This document shows positions 27,600-37,500 of a stretch of DNA of 64,000 nt, piece by piece (the stretch's first letter is position 1; every line of letters begins with the position of its first letter). The DNA comes from DATFVA01 sp963811905. GTDB taxonomy: Bacteria > Bacteroidota > Ignavibacteria > Ignavibacteriales > Ignavibacteriaceae. The DNA lies in the NCBI GenBank assembly GCA_963811905.1, contig CAWETK010000015.1:124001-188000 (forward strand). The letters are read 5' to 3'. The translations under genes and the position numbers were made by a program. The notes under the pieces are model-generated. The model searched no databases. It was not told where the DNA came from and saw nothing but the letters and a program-made list of their open reading frames with translations.

Positions 27600-28159
27600 A
27601 ACCTTCCCTCACTTTTCATTTTGCGCAGCAGAGCGACTCCATCATTTACAATAGCCACAACAGACTTTGATGATATTGTTGCTCCGGTGATTGCTTGTAT
27701 TTCATTCGGCTTAACCGGTTTTTTTCCCTTAACCCACTCGATGCCGGCATCTATCGTAAGGCCGTTATACTGATCCTTATAAGGGTGTTCAATTACCTTC
27801 GTTCCAAGTCCCGGGGTTTCCGTCTGTTCCAGAATTTCAATTGAGGTTACCTTATTAAGTTCAGGCTCCAGGCCAATCATAAGTCTTATCTTTCCCTGGA
27901 AACCATTCCCTTCATATACAAACGAATAACCTACAGGATTATTCTGCTTGTCAAAGACTTTAAACAATTTTCCTTTAATGGTTTTAATTTCTTCATATGA
28001 TTTACCGCTTTTCTGCACGAGATAAATTGCCTCTTCTGTCTCCCGTTTCTGGTTGGCAGCTATTCTCGGCTCAGCCCAGATATTTACCAGTGCCAGAACT
28101 CCTCCTGCAATTACACCAATGACCATTAAAGTAAGGAGTATATGGACCACTTTATTCAT
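27596..28159 (-). CDS. rnfG: Rnf complex subunit G (covalent FMN)
   Basis: This 187-residue protein has one N-terminal membrane segment (about 7-28) and an exported FMN-binding domain. The flavinylation motif ITGATISS (157-164) places the covalent FMN on Thr161. The neighbouring apbE would install it. Its start overlaps the rnfD stop by 4 bp. Confidence 0.94.
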   Translation of the reverse strand: MNKVVHILLTLMVIGVIAGGVLALVNIWAEPRIAANQKRETEEAIYLVQKSGKSYEEIKTIKGKLFKVFDKQNNPVGYSFVYEGNGFQGKIRLMIGLEPELNKVTSIEILEQTETPGLGTKVIEHPYKDQYNGLTIDAGIEWVKGKKPVKPNEIQAITGATISSKSVVAIVNDGVALLRKMKSEGRL

Positions 28160-29139
28160 TCGGCACCTCCTTTAACCAGTCCGAATATGCGAGGCTGAGT
28201 CCCCCGGTTGATAAGCGGAACAAATCCATTCATTATAAGGATGGAGTACATTACGCCTTCCGGCAGTCCCCCGTATACTCTTATCAATATTATCAGCAGG
28301 GAAATAAACGACCCGTAAATTATCATTCCTTTATCGGTTACAGGAGAGGTTACCCAGTCGGTTGCCATAAAAAAAGCACCCAGCATAAATCCGCCGGCGA
28401 AAAGATGGAAGAATGGATCGGGATTATGAACCGGATCAATCAGCCTGAACAATCCTCCGAATATCAGCATACTTAAGATCATAGAGACCGGGACGCGCCA
28501 GTTTACGATTTTTACTGCGACTAGAAAAATGCCTCCGGCGAGGATAGCAGCAGCCGAAGTTTCACCCAGTGAACCACCTGTATTTCCCAGCAGCAGCTGT
28601 GATAAAGGAGTAAGTATTTTATCGAACTTAAACAGCGCAAGAGGAGTTGCAGAGGTTACTGCATCCACAGAAAAGTTTGGTTTGGTCCATGTAGTTATAG
28701 CAACCGGAAAGGCTGCCTGGAGAAATGCTCTTCCAACGAGAGCAGGATTAAAAATGTTAAAGCCTAATCCTCCGAATACCTGCTTACCGAATCCAATGGC
28801 GGCGATCGAACCAAGTGCGGTGTATGTTAATGAAAATCCCGGCGGAAGAGTCAGGGAGAGCAATAGTCCTGTAAGCAGAGAACTGCCGTCTGTCACCGTA
28901 ACTTTCTTCTTCCGCAGCGATTGTATTACAGCCTCGGTACCTCCGCTGAAAAATACTGCGGTAATTATAATCAGCAGCTGGTAAAAACCGAAAAATACAA
29001 CCGATACAGCGGCTGCGGGAATAAGAGCTGCAGTAACAAACCACATTACCTTCTTAGTCGACCAGTCCGAATGTATATGAGGAGATGTAGCAAGTACTAT
29101 TTTCAGATCAAGTATTTTGCCGTCTGTTTGAATTTCCAT
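28156..29139 (-). CDS. rnfD: Rnf complex subunit D (covalent FMN)
   Basis: This membrane protein has about 327 residues from the ATG at 29139. The flavinylation motif DAVTSATPLALFK gives Thr165 as the likely FMN site. The frame is open further upstream, but that would put about 65 bases inside rnfC, so the ATG 11 bases after the rnfC stop is preferred. RnfD and RnfG relay electrons across the membrane, coupled to sodium or proton movement; which ion cannot be told here. Confidence 0.92.
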   Translation of the reverse strand: MEIQTDGKILDLKIVLATSPHIHSDWSTKKVMWFVTAALIPAAAVSVVFFGFYQLLIIITAVFFSGGTEAVIQSLRKKKVTVTDGSSLLTGLLLSLTLPPGFSLTYTALGSIAAIGFGKQVFGGLGFNIFNPALVGRAFLQAAFPVAITTWTKPNFSVDAVTSATPLALFKFDKILTPLSQLLLGNTGGSLGETSAAAILAGGIFLVAVKIVNWRVPVSMILSMLIFGGLFRLIDPVHNPDPFFHLFAGGFMLGAFFMATDWVTSPVTDKGMIIYGSFISLLIILIRVYGGLPEGVMYSILIMNGFVPLINRGTQPRIFGLVKGGAE

Positions 29140-29150
29140 TGATGCATTCT

Positions 29151-30482
29151 TCACACTTTCTGCAGCAGACTTTCTCTTTGGATCTGTAATGCTTTTTGTT
29201 TTCCAAGTCTTAACCACTGAACGAGAGGAATATTTGCAGGACAGCTATATGCGCAGCTGCCGCACTCCATACATACCATAATGCCTGAAGCTTCGGCACG
29301 CTCATAATTTCTCAGCTGAACATAACGGGCCAGCCTTGTAGGCATCAGGTTTAACGGGCAGACCGTAATACATCTGCCGCACCGCAGGCAGGCGGTTTCT
29401 TCTTTCTCATCAAGATCGTCTTTTGTTAAAACAACAATGCCTGATGTGGCTTTAACGACAGGAGCAGAGAAATCATATTGTGCGGTTCCCATCATTGGTC
29501 CCCCCACGATCAATTTCGCGGCATCTTCCGTTAAGCCGCCGCAGTAATCCAGAACATCTTTTATTGAAGTTCCGACAGGAATGATCAGGTTCTTAGGATT
29601 TTTGACTCCCCTGCCGGTCACGGTTACCGCAGCCGTTATCTGCGCTTTACCGCTGACTACTGCATCATATATGGCAATAGCGGTGCCGGTATTCTGAATA
29701 ACCACCCCAACATCCGGAGGAAGCCGGCCCGGGGGAATTTCCTGACCGGTAACGGCTTTGATCAGCATCTTTTCAGCCCCCTGAGGATATTTCGTTTTGA
29801 GTATAATTACCGATATAGAATTCTCATTTTCAAGCCGTCTTTGAAGCAGGTTAACCGCATCCGGTTTATTGTTTTCAATCCCGATATATCCCTGTTCAAC
29901 ACCAAGCGCTTTCATTATAAGTTTCAATCCCGCAATGAGTTCATTTGTTCTTTCCAGCATAAACCTGTAATCACGGGTAAGATACGGTTCACACTCACAG
30001 CCGTTCAGTATCACAGCGGAAATTACTGTACCGGAAGGAGGTTTAAGTTTTACATACGCCGGAAAGGCAGCGCCTCCCATTCCCACTATCCCTGCATTTT
30101 TAACTCGCTCCACTATTTCATCGGCAGTCACTTTTCCAGGGTCCAGCGGATCTAAAATGATTTTGTCAGTGCGGTCATCTGTTTTAATGATAACGGAATC
30201 GGCTGGAAACCCTCCCGGAGAGGCTTCCCTGCTGACAGCTGTAACCATCCCGTTCACTGAACTGTGCACCGGCGATGAAATAAACCCGGACGCTTCTGCA
30301 AGTTTCGAACCTTCAGAAACTATGCTTCCTTTTTTAACGAGGGGCTTTGCCGGTTTACCTAAATGCTGAATAAGGGGAATAATTACCTGGGAGGGGAACT
30401 TCATTTTTTCAAACGGGAGTTCCTTCGTAAGCAACTTTTCCTGGGGGGGATGAACTCCGCCGCGGAACGATTTCAGTAACAC
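29151..30482 (-). CDS. rnfC: Rnf complex subunit C
   Basis: RnfC is the NADH/FMN- and Fe-S-containing soluble subunit. The 443-residue protein starts LLKSFRGGVHPP, has the Gly-rich GMGGAAFPAYVKL nucleotide-binding segment and two ferredoxin-type motifs, CLRCGRCITVCP and CMECGSCAYSCP. It opens the operon. The start is GTG at 30482 with AGGA about seven bases upstream; a nearby ATG is out of frame. All expected motifs are present. Confidence 0.93.
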   Translation of the reverse strand: MLLKSFRGGVHPPQEKLLTKELPFEKMKFPSQVIIPLIQHLGKPAKPLVKKGSIVSEGSKLAEASGFISSPVHSSVNGMVTAVSREASPGGFPADSVIIKTDDRTDKIILDPLDPGKVTADEIVERVKNAGIVGMGGAAFPAYVKLKPPSGTVISAVILNGCECEPYLTRDYRFMLERTNELIAGLKLIMKALGVEQGYIGIENNKPDAVNLLQRRLENENSISVIILKTKYPQGAEKMLIKAVTGQEIPPGRLPPDVGVVIQNTGTAIAIYDAVVSGKAQITAAVTVTGRGVKNPKNLIIPVGTSIKDVLDYCGGLTEDAAKLIVGGPMMGTAQYDFSAPVVKATSGIVVLTKDDLDEKEETACLRCGRCITVCPLNLMPTRLARYVQLRNYERAEASGIMVCMECGSCAYSCPANIPLVQWLRLGKQKALQIQRESLLQKV

Positions 30483-30824
30483 AACATTGTCCTGTAATAA
30501 TCACTAACTATAGCGCTTTATTACAGGCAGAAAGCATGCCACTGGAAGGTTAAAACTTAGTTTTGAATTTTAATTGAATTGAAAGAAGAAATATGAATAT
30601 GATGCAAAAAGTTTCAATTTTTTTTCATTATCGAAAAACCGATGTTTAATTTATCATCATAAACAAGCGGAAATGACGCATTTTCGATGAACCTGTCTCA
30701 CTAAAGCCCTACCAGCAGTCAGTTTATCGAACGCTGCGGCTGGTAGGGTTCCGACTTATAACTCCGGACAATTAAGACCGTTTACAGGTTCAGGTTCATT
30801 CACCGTCATAAGTTTCTATGTATT
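30483..30824. other. Intergenic region with hairpin upstream of the Rnf operon
   Basis: No gene is seen. CCCTACCAGC (30707-30716) and GCTGGTAGGG (30739-30748) form a perfect 10-bp stem with a 22-base loop. No T-run follows in either direction, so it is not a standard terminator. The rnf promoter should lie between about 30490 and 30650; I cannot resolve it. Confidence 0.45.
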
Positions 30825-31376
30825 CTAAATAATATGTACGGTGCTTGCCTGAGGCCCTTCCTCTCCCTGTTCTTCAAAAAAATTAACACCCATTCCGGTT
30901 TCAATTTCTTTAAAGTCCTTATTTACAACACTGTTTTTATGGAAGTAGATTTCCCTGCCGTTCACTGTCCTGAGAAATCCATACCCATCATCATAAAAGA
31001 TCCTGTCCACAATAGCTGCAACCTCCTGCTGAGGATGTTGTTTTACATTTTCCCTCTGCTTTTCTGTAAGCTTTTCCAGCTGCTTTTTTGCCGCATCAAA
31101 AGCGTAACGTATTACTTTTTCAATTCCGTCGGACATTTCACCTTCGCCCGGTTTTCTTTCTACTACCAGTTCGTGTCCCGGCGGTACACGCATATCAATC
31201 CTTACCCTGTAGGGATTCCCGTCATTTATTGTGCGCTGAGGTTTTTCAATTGCTACCCGGCAGCTCGTCATATAATCACAAATTCTTTCCATCTTATTTA
31301 CTTTTTCACGAATTAAATTGTCTATGTCATCAGTTTTCTTTACATCCCGATACGATATTTCAAGCGGAATCTGCAT
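30825..31376 (-). CDS. HPF/RaiA ribosome-associated protein fused to a cold-shock domain
   Basis: This 183-residue protein has an N-terminal hibernation-promoting-factor domain (about 1-105) of the sigma-54 modulation/RaiA family, then a cold-shock-like OB domain (about 115-183) with DGYGFLRTVNGREIYFHKNSV, equivalent to the RNP motifs. It probably binds ribosomes or RNA under stress. GGAG precedes the ATG. It is a single gene, divergent from the VOC gene. Confidence 0.85.
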   Translation of the reverse strand: MQIPLEISYRDVKKTDDIDNLIREKVNKMERICDYMTSCRVAIEKPQRTINDGNPYRVRIDMRVPPGHELVVERKPGEGEMSDGIEKVIRYAFDAAKKQLEKLTEKQRENVKQHPQQEVAAIVDRIFYDDGYGFLRTVNGREIYFHKNSVVNKDFKEIETGMGVNFFEEQGEEGPQASTVHII

Positions 31377-31493
31377 AAATAACTCCTGTTTTTCTATATA
31401 TTTACGAAATAATTATGAATTATGTCAATCAAAATAAACTGCATAACGTTCAGATCACAATGAAAATGCATTATATTTCAAAAGGAGCGGGCT

Positions 31494-31883
31494 TTGAAAC
31501 CTGGCAGAGTTGTTATTTTAATCAAAGATTATAATGAAGCGCTGGAATTCTATAAAGAAAAACTGGGTTTCCGGGAGATTGTCGATTATACAGATGGCGG
31601 AAGGCGATATGTTCATCTGCATCTGCAGGGACAGGAAAATACAGGGATCTGGCTGCTTAAAGCTGAATCGGAAGCTGAAGAAAAATTCATCGGAAAACAG
31701 GCAGCGGGACAACCCTTTCTTGTTTTTTATACTGATGATTTTAAATCTGAGTATAGGAAACTTGCTTCCTCGGGCGTGAAAATTGTAAAGGAGCCGGTAA
31801 CTGCAGGCTCTTACACATTTGCCCGCTTTACGGATCTCTATGGAAATGAGATGATCCTGGTTGAATTAGCCGTTCAAAAATGA
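31494..31883 (+). CDS. VOC/glyoxalase-fold protein
   Basis: This 129-residue single-module vicinal oxygen chelate protein has the paired VVILIKDYNEALEFYKEKLGF start and the end FTDLYGNEMILVE. The TTG start at 31494 has AGGAG six bases upstream. A bona fide glyoxalase would need more metal ligands than are evident, so its activity is unknown. Its stop overlaps the next start by 4 bp. Confidence 0.85.
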   Translation: MKPGRVVILIKDYNEALEFYKEKLGFREIVDYTDGGRRYVHLHLQGQENTGIWLLKAESEAEEKFIGKQAAGQPFLVFYTDDFKSEYRKLASSGVKIVKEPVTAGSYTFARFTDLYGNEMILVELAVQK

Positions 31884-32851
31884 AAAAGTATTTTTTTATC
31901 ATTCTATATAATATAGCTTTTATAGCAGTCCTTTTGATTTTATTTGAATCAGGAGTCAGAATATTTGTTCCCGAAATAAATTTATCAGGGACGAGCGGCA
32001 GCCTGATAATTGATTCGCTTTACAATGATTCTCCAGGCATCAGATCAAATACAATCGGTACTTCGGGAGAAGTGGAGAAGGCCACCAGCAATTACCATGC
32101 ATGGAAATATTTCAAACCTGCATCAGACAGCAAGCGCAAGCTCCTTTATCTTGGTGATTCAGTAACAATGGGACTCAGTGTTGAGAACGATTCGACTTAT
32201 GCAGGAATAATCAATAACGATTCGGATAGTCTGCGTGTGATAAACCCTTCCCTCATCGGTTATTCTTCGAAAGATTACTTAAATGTTTTTAATGCATTTG
32301 TTACTCAGAACAGGTTTAACCTCAGATTTTCATCGGTTGTTTTATTCTGGACGCTTAACGATATTTATTCAAATTATCCTGATCAAAATTCTCCCGAGTT
32401 CTCATCCGGAAGTTTTCTTAACAGCATAGTCAACTTTTTACGGCATAACTCAAAAGCGTATCACTTCCTTAAAAATCTTTTTAGCGACCGGCCCCGGGCA
32501 TATTATGAATATGACATGCATTTTTATACAGAATCGAATCCCCTGCTTCATAACTCAATAAAAAATCTTGAGGCGATATCATCTGCGTGCGATTCATTAA
32601 GAATACAGTTCGAGGTTGTTCTGCTGCCATACGAGTACCAGCTGAGAAAATATGGCAATAAAGATATTTTCGAACCACAGATACTTCTGAGGGAAAAACT
32701 TAAAGAAAAGAATATCAGGATTGTCGACGTCAGCAGTGCTTTCGGGAATGACATAAAAGAACCATCAAGGTATTATCTGTATGGTGATGGTATCCATTTT
32801 AATAACAACGGGAATAGATTAATTGCACGTTACCTGGAAAAGCATCTGTAA
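31880..32851 (+). CDS. Membrane-anchored SGNH-hydrolase-like protein
   Basis: This 323-residue protein has an N-terminal membrane anchor (about 5-27) and an extracytoplasmic SGNH fold. Block I is YLGDSVTMG with the catalytic Ser and block V is YGDGIHFNNNG with the Asp-His pair. Such enzymes add or remove acyl groups on polysaccharides or lipids; the substrate is unknown. It overlaps the VOC gene by 4 bp. Confidence 0.82.
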   Translation: MKKYFFIILYNIAFIAVLLILFESGVRIFVPEINLSGTSGSLIIDSLYNDSPGIRSNTIGTSGEVEKATSNYHAWKYFKPASDSKRKLLYLGDSVTMGLSVENDSTYAGIINNDSDSLRVINPSLIGYSSKDYLNVFNAFVTQNRFNLRFSSVVLFWTLNDIYSNYPDQNSPEFSSGSFLNSIVNFLRHNSKAYHFLKNLFSDRPRAYYEYDMHFYTESNPLLHNSIKNLEAISSACDSLRIQFEVVLLPYEYQLRKYGNKDIFEPQILLREKLKEKNIRIVDVSSAFGNDIKEPSRYYLYGDGIHFNNNGNRLIARYLEKHL

Positions 32852-33063
32852 GTCCGGTGAATGCGGTAAATTTATTACCACCATCTTCATTTAACAAACC
32901 TTTTTATCTCCCGGAGATTCCGCTTCGAGGTTCGCAAATCAGTCAATCAGATAATCACCGAAACCTAATCTTGCTGATATATGATTCGCTCTACAAACCC
33001 GGGTTATCGCTTGCGATTTATCCGCATTCACTGAATTGCTTTAATAAGAGACGGGACACAGGT

Positions 33064-33645
33064 TCAATTCCCGTCCAGTATCTCCTGAGCTTTCCGTTTA
33101 TCCTCAGAAAATGTAAGCGCATTTATAATCCTGAAGGAATTATTTTTATCTATTACAAAAGGATACGTGAGCTCCAGCGCCTTGATTTTCCAGCTTGAGA
33201 AAGAGGACAAATCCATAATACCGATTATCTGCTGTACACTGAAATAATTATATCTTGCAGAGGACTGAAGAACGGAGACTTTATTTTCTTCAAATGATTC
33301 ATTGTCGATGCTGTTGACAAGCTGCCTGTAGTCCGGTTCAGGCATAGCGGTAATGGGGGGATCCACTTCAACATCCTGCTGTCTTTTTATAGCCTCAATC
33401 ATTTCATAGATTTTATGCAGATCTCTCTTTGCTTTATTATATTCTTTCCAGTGAAGCTGTGTCAGGTAATCAGCGTCCAGATCATCAAGTTTATCTTTTA
33501 TTCTATCAAGTAATTCCGATGTCCTTTCAGATATTGCAGGAGTTCTGCGGTCATCCTCCCTCTGATGATGCTGGGGAAATATGACTCCCGAAACCATAAT
33601 TGTTAAAAATACAGCTGTTAAGATTTTTGTAAATGAACCTTTCAC
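33064..33645 (-). CDS. Secreted protein with DUF4476-like C terminus
   Basis: This 193-residue protein has a signal peptide (about 1-24), a charged helical region (35-95), and a C-terminal module of about 80 residues resembling DUF4476 (repeated helical pairs with a PFVIDKNNSFRI segment). The start is GTG with GGAGG directly upstream. Function is unknown; such proteins are common in Bacteroidota. Confidence 0.72.
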   Translation of the reverse strand: MKGSFTKILTAVFLTIMVSGVIFPQHHQREDDRRTPAISERTSELLDRIKDKLDDLDADYLTQLHWKEYNKAKRDLHKIYEMIEAIKRQQDVEVDPPITAMPEPDYRQLVNSIDNESFEENKVSVLQSSARYNYFSVQQIIGIMDLSSFSSWKIKALELTYPFVIDKNNSFRIINALTFSEDKRKAQEILDGN

Positions 33646-33843
33646 TTGACCTCCGTCTATGATATAAATTTTTCAGATGTCAAAACTACACAAAAAGTCT
33701 GCCTGAAGTCAAAATATGTGGATGGTATTAAAATTCGCCGAAAATAAAAGGATTTATATTATAGTTACTTAGGTACTGAGAAAACTTTACCGGTTTGGAC
33801 GCCTGGTAAAATATTTTAATACGCCTAATAGCTTTGAAGGGTA

Positions 33844-33921
33844 AGAAGCCTGATCTTGAGTAAGGAATTGTTGAACTCCAGAATTTATTTCGGAACAAGA
33901 TCTCAGCTAAAACCCCCGGGA
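33844..33921. repeat. 78-bp direct repeat, copy 1
   Basis: This is about 90% identical to 34049-34125. It contains an imperfect palindrome around ACTCCAGAATTTATTTCGGA, so it is probably a REP-like element that can form a hairpin. It lies downstream of the STAS gene at 34156. Confidence 0.8.
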
Positions 33922-34048
33922 TGCCGCCTGTGTCGGGCAGACAGGTCAATCCCGGGGATTAGCGAGGTTAAGGTTAAAAGAAGAATCAGCTCTTATCTGC
34001 TTTACCATTTGAATATATTAAATCCGCATATTAGTTTTGAAGGATTTT

Positions 34049-34125
34049 AGAAGCATGATCTTTAGTGAGGAATTGTTGTACTCCAGAATGTATTTCGGAA
34101 TCAGATCTCAGCTAAAAACCCCGGA
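34049..34125. repeat. 77-bp direct repeat, copy 2
   Basis: This is the second copy of the REP-like repeat at 33844-33921, with about eight differences and a one-base length change. It lies about 30 bp beyond the stop of the STAS gene. Confidence 0.8.
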
Positions 34126-34155
34126 TCCATCGTTAATCTGTATTGCTGACTCCGG

Positions 34156-34506
34156 TCAGCTGACTGATTTATTAAAACTTGCTTCAGCTTGTTCTACTGA
34201 ATCATAGTGATCAAATATCTGGTCAAGTTTGGTAATCGACAACAGTCCTTCCATTTTATTGCTGATGGCTGCAAGTTTAAGATCGCCTCCTTCCTTTCTC
34301 AAAGATGCCAATCCGCTTATAAGGATTCCCAGTCCGGAGCTTGAAATGAAACCTACCCGGCTCATATCCACTATAATATTTTTCTTACCCTGATCCATCA
34401 GGCTGTGGAGTGTCTGGTTGAACTCTGAAGCAAGGGGACCACCGATAAGTTTCCCTTTGAGATGAATAATTGAAGCATTGTAATTTTCGGTCAGATTGAG
34501 ACTCAT
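34156..34506 (-). CDS. STAS-domain anti-sigma-factor-antagonist-like protein
   Basis: This 116-residue STAS protein resembles SpoIIAA/RsbV. The phosphorylation loop VGFISSSGLGIL carries candidate phospho-acceptor Ser. It would be unphosphorylated by a SpoIIE/RsbU phosphatase, one of which is encoded at 42678-43976. A strong GGAGG lies four bases before the ATG. It is last in the minus-strand signalling island, 53 bp after the large ATPase-kinase gene. Confidence 0.88.
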   Translation of the reverse strand: MSLNLTENYNASIIHLKGKLIGGPLASEFNQTLHSLMDQGKKNIIVDMSRVGFISSSGLGILISGLASLRKEGGDLKLAAISNKMEGLLSITKLDQIFDHYDSVEQAEASFNKSVS

Positions 34507-34559
34507 TTTACCTCCTGTTTATTAATTATAAAATCCAGAACCCGATTTTGGCGACAGAT

Positions 34560-37500
34560 TTATTCCAGGGTAATTTCTTTTTCTCTTAATGAATTAAGAA
34601 AAACTTTTCTCAAATCCTCATCCATTATATTGCTATTGATCTGCAGCACAATTTCCTCTGCTTCTTTCAGCATGAAAGCACCTTCTTCATTTGACAAGTT
34701 TAATGATAAATATCTGCCGTAATCGTTTAGAAGTTTCCAGAGGAAAGTTTTATGTCCGACCGACCTGGCGATACCGATTGCCTCATTAAACATCTGGTTT
34801 ATATCCCCGGATAAATTTGTCTTTGCCTGAATTTTAGCCTTATTCCAGAGGGCCTCAATTATCAGTTCCTTTGCTCCGATTTCATAAGAATGTTTTAATC
34901 CGGCATCTATATATTTTTCAGCTTCCTCCAGGCTCCCTGTCTGCAGGTAAAATTCCGAAAAGGAAATAAGAGTTCTTGTTTCATACCATTTAATCCCTGA
35001 TGCTTCAGCCAGTTCCTTAACTTCGTAATAATATTTCAGTGCCTGATCGTAATCCCCCTTAAGAAAATAATCCTCACCAAGATCCCTCAGGTTGTCGCAC
35101 ATCGATCCTTTATTACGATATTCCCTGGCAAGTGAAAGGGATTTTTCATGGTATTCGATAGCCTTGTCCACATTACCGATCTCCCTGTAGATATCGCCGA
35201 TCGCATTCAATCCGCCGGGTATTTTCTGACCGTCACCTATCTTTGTTTTTATTTCGATCGATTCAAATCCTGCTTTAAGAGCATCCTCAAATCCGCCTTG
35301 CTTTAACAATGCAAGGGCGAGGAAATTAAGCGTTGTAGATAAACCCCTGGTGTCTCCTATATTCCTTTGTATTGAAGCTGCCTGGTTAAGCTGCTGTGAA
35401 GCCGCGGGGTAATTGCCGAGGTGCCAGAAGGCGGTACCCAGGTTTCCGAGACAGACAGACAAATTCTTATCGTCTTTTATCTCTTTGCAGTAGCCTATTG
35501 ATTTGTCGGACACTTCAATCATTTTTTCATAATCTGCCTTGCTTGCATAAACTGAGGCAAGTGTATTAAGCGATTCTATTTTTTCAGAAGTTCTGCCCGA
35601 TTCGAAAGCCTTGTTTACTGCGTTTATACATAGTTCTTCTGCTTCGTTCAGCCTGCCTGTTATCCTGTAACATTCGGCAGATTTTCTGAGACTTCTGATT
35701 TTTCCATTTATATCATCGGAATCCTTCACCAGTTCGGAGAACCGTTTGAAATGACTGAGAGCCGTATCCGGGTTGCCTGTAAACAGGTTTATATCTCCGA
35801 GTCCCTCTTCCATCGATTTTCTGCAGTCAGTATTGAGTCCAAATTGATTATCAATTTTTATAAGTTTCTTATAAAAAGAGAAAGCTTCCTCCACGGCATA
35901 AAGCTCACGAGCAGCTTTGGCTGCAGTGAGGAGGTAATTTACCGACTGTTCTTCAGAGCCGCCTGAAATAAGGTGATGCGCAATGACGGAGGCATATTCA
36001 TCTTTGGAGCCCACGGTTTTTATCAGGGAATCGGCAATGAGCTTATGATATTCTTCCCGGAGTTCAGGAAGGATAGATTCATACAACACATCTTTTATTA
36101 AAATATGATCGAACCGGTAGCTTTTATTTTCATAATGAATGACGTTGAATTCTTTCTCGAGGTGTTGGAGCATCTTCAGAAGGTATATTTTATCAATCTT
36201 AAGGCATTCTGTCAGTACTGATGACTGAAAATATTCACCCTGACAAGCCGCGAACTGCAGGACTTCCTTAGCTTCATCATCCAGTCTATCAACTCTCTGC
36301 TTTATTACATCCTGCACTTTATCACTAACGGTATTGAGCGATGCTTCCTCGTTATAAACCCAGGAGTCCTTCCCTTTCTTAATTGCATTTCTGTCTCTCA
36401 TCAGCCGGGTAAGTTCATATATAAAAAGCGGGTTGCCTTCACTTTGACGATAAATTTCAGATACGATTTTTTTGTCGACGGGATTCTCACCCAGAATTTT
36501 TCTAATGACATTATGGGTATCTTTCTCAGACAGTCTGAGCAGATCGATCCTGGAAGCTGCATCTTCTATACGCAGCTGGCGAATCGTACCAATCAGATCG
36601 GTATCATCCACCGTGATCTCAGGAGGACGGCAGAGCCCTATCAGCAATACCGGAAGGTTCTTTATATTCCTCGCCAGGTAAGCAAACAATCCTATCGAAG
36701 TTTTATCAGCCCACTGTACGTCGTCTAATATAAGTACCAGGGGTTTATCCGCAGCTATTGTCATGAACATTGTCAGTACAGATTCCCATAGCTGCTCTTT
36801 GTGCATAATGCTTTTTGAATATTCTCCCGAAAAATTAAGAAAGGTTTTTATCTGGGCAAGCTTATTTGATATATTGATATTATTTTTTTCAGCAAGTGCA
36901 GTAATAGCAGAAATAAAATGACCGTGACTCGAAAAAAGACTATTATTGACTGCACTTACGAAAGGATGGTATGGAAGTCCTCCCTCATTCTTAAATAGAC
37001 ACCGGCCGTAAAGAAAGTTCAATCCTTCCGAGGCGTGATTATTTACCAGGGCTGATACAAGCTGAGTCTTTCCGATACCCGGTTCACCGCTGATAAACAC
37101 TGTGTAACCTTTATTCCTTTTACAGTTCTCCAGTAAAGCGGTAAGTGTTTTCATTTCCTGTTCTCTGCCTGTAAAGTTACTTCCATTTTGCGGGATGAAC
37201 GATTTTACAGGAGTCTGTTCCTCTGGAAGATCTTTATCGGGGAAAGCATAAACGACATCTATGCTGAAGTCCGCTATATCCTTTAAAACTCCGTCGAACG
37301 AGGAGTACCTTTCCTCTCTATTCTTCCGGAGACATTTAAGCACAACCTTACGAAGCTTCTCAGGCACACCATTATTTATCAGTATGGTTTCATCGGGTTC
37401 TTCGTTAATAATTGAATAGATCAAAGCGTATTCATAATCTCCTTTGAAAGGAAGAGTGCCGGTAAGCATTTCATATAGGACAATACCGTATGAAAAAATA

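Larger units (their letters stand above)
33646..34155. other. Gene-free region with repeats
   Basis: About 510 bases carry no supportable gene. They hold two copies of a 78-bp repeat, listed separately, and a nested hairpin: CCCCGGGAT (33914-33922) pairs with ATCCCGGGG (33949-33957) and encloses CCTGT/ACAGG (33927-33931/33941-33945). Confidence 0.6.

Noticed and set aside
33041..33085. A tRNA T-arm-like sequence, GGTTCAATTCCCGTC
   Set aside because: No matching acceptor stem, anticodon arm or D-arm is found at the right distances; it lies at the 3' end of a protein gene.
32857..33198. 113-codon plus-strand frame
   Set aside because: It runs antisense over the secreted DUF4476-like gene and has no ribosome site or family features.
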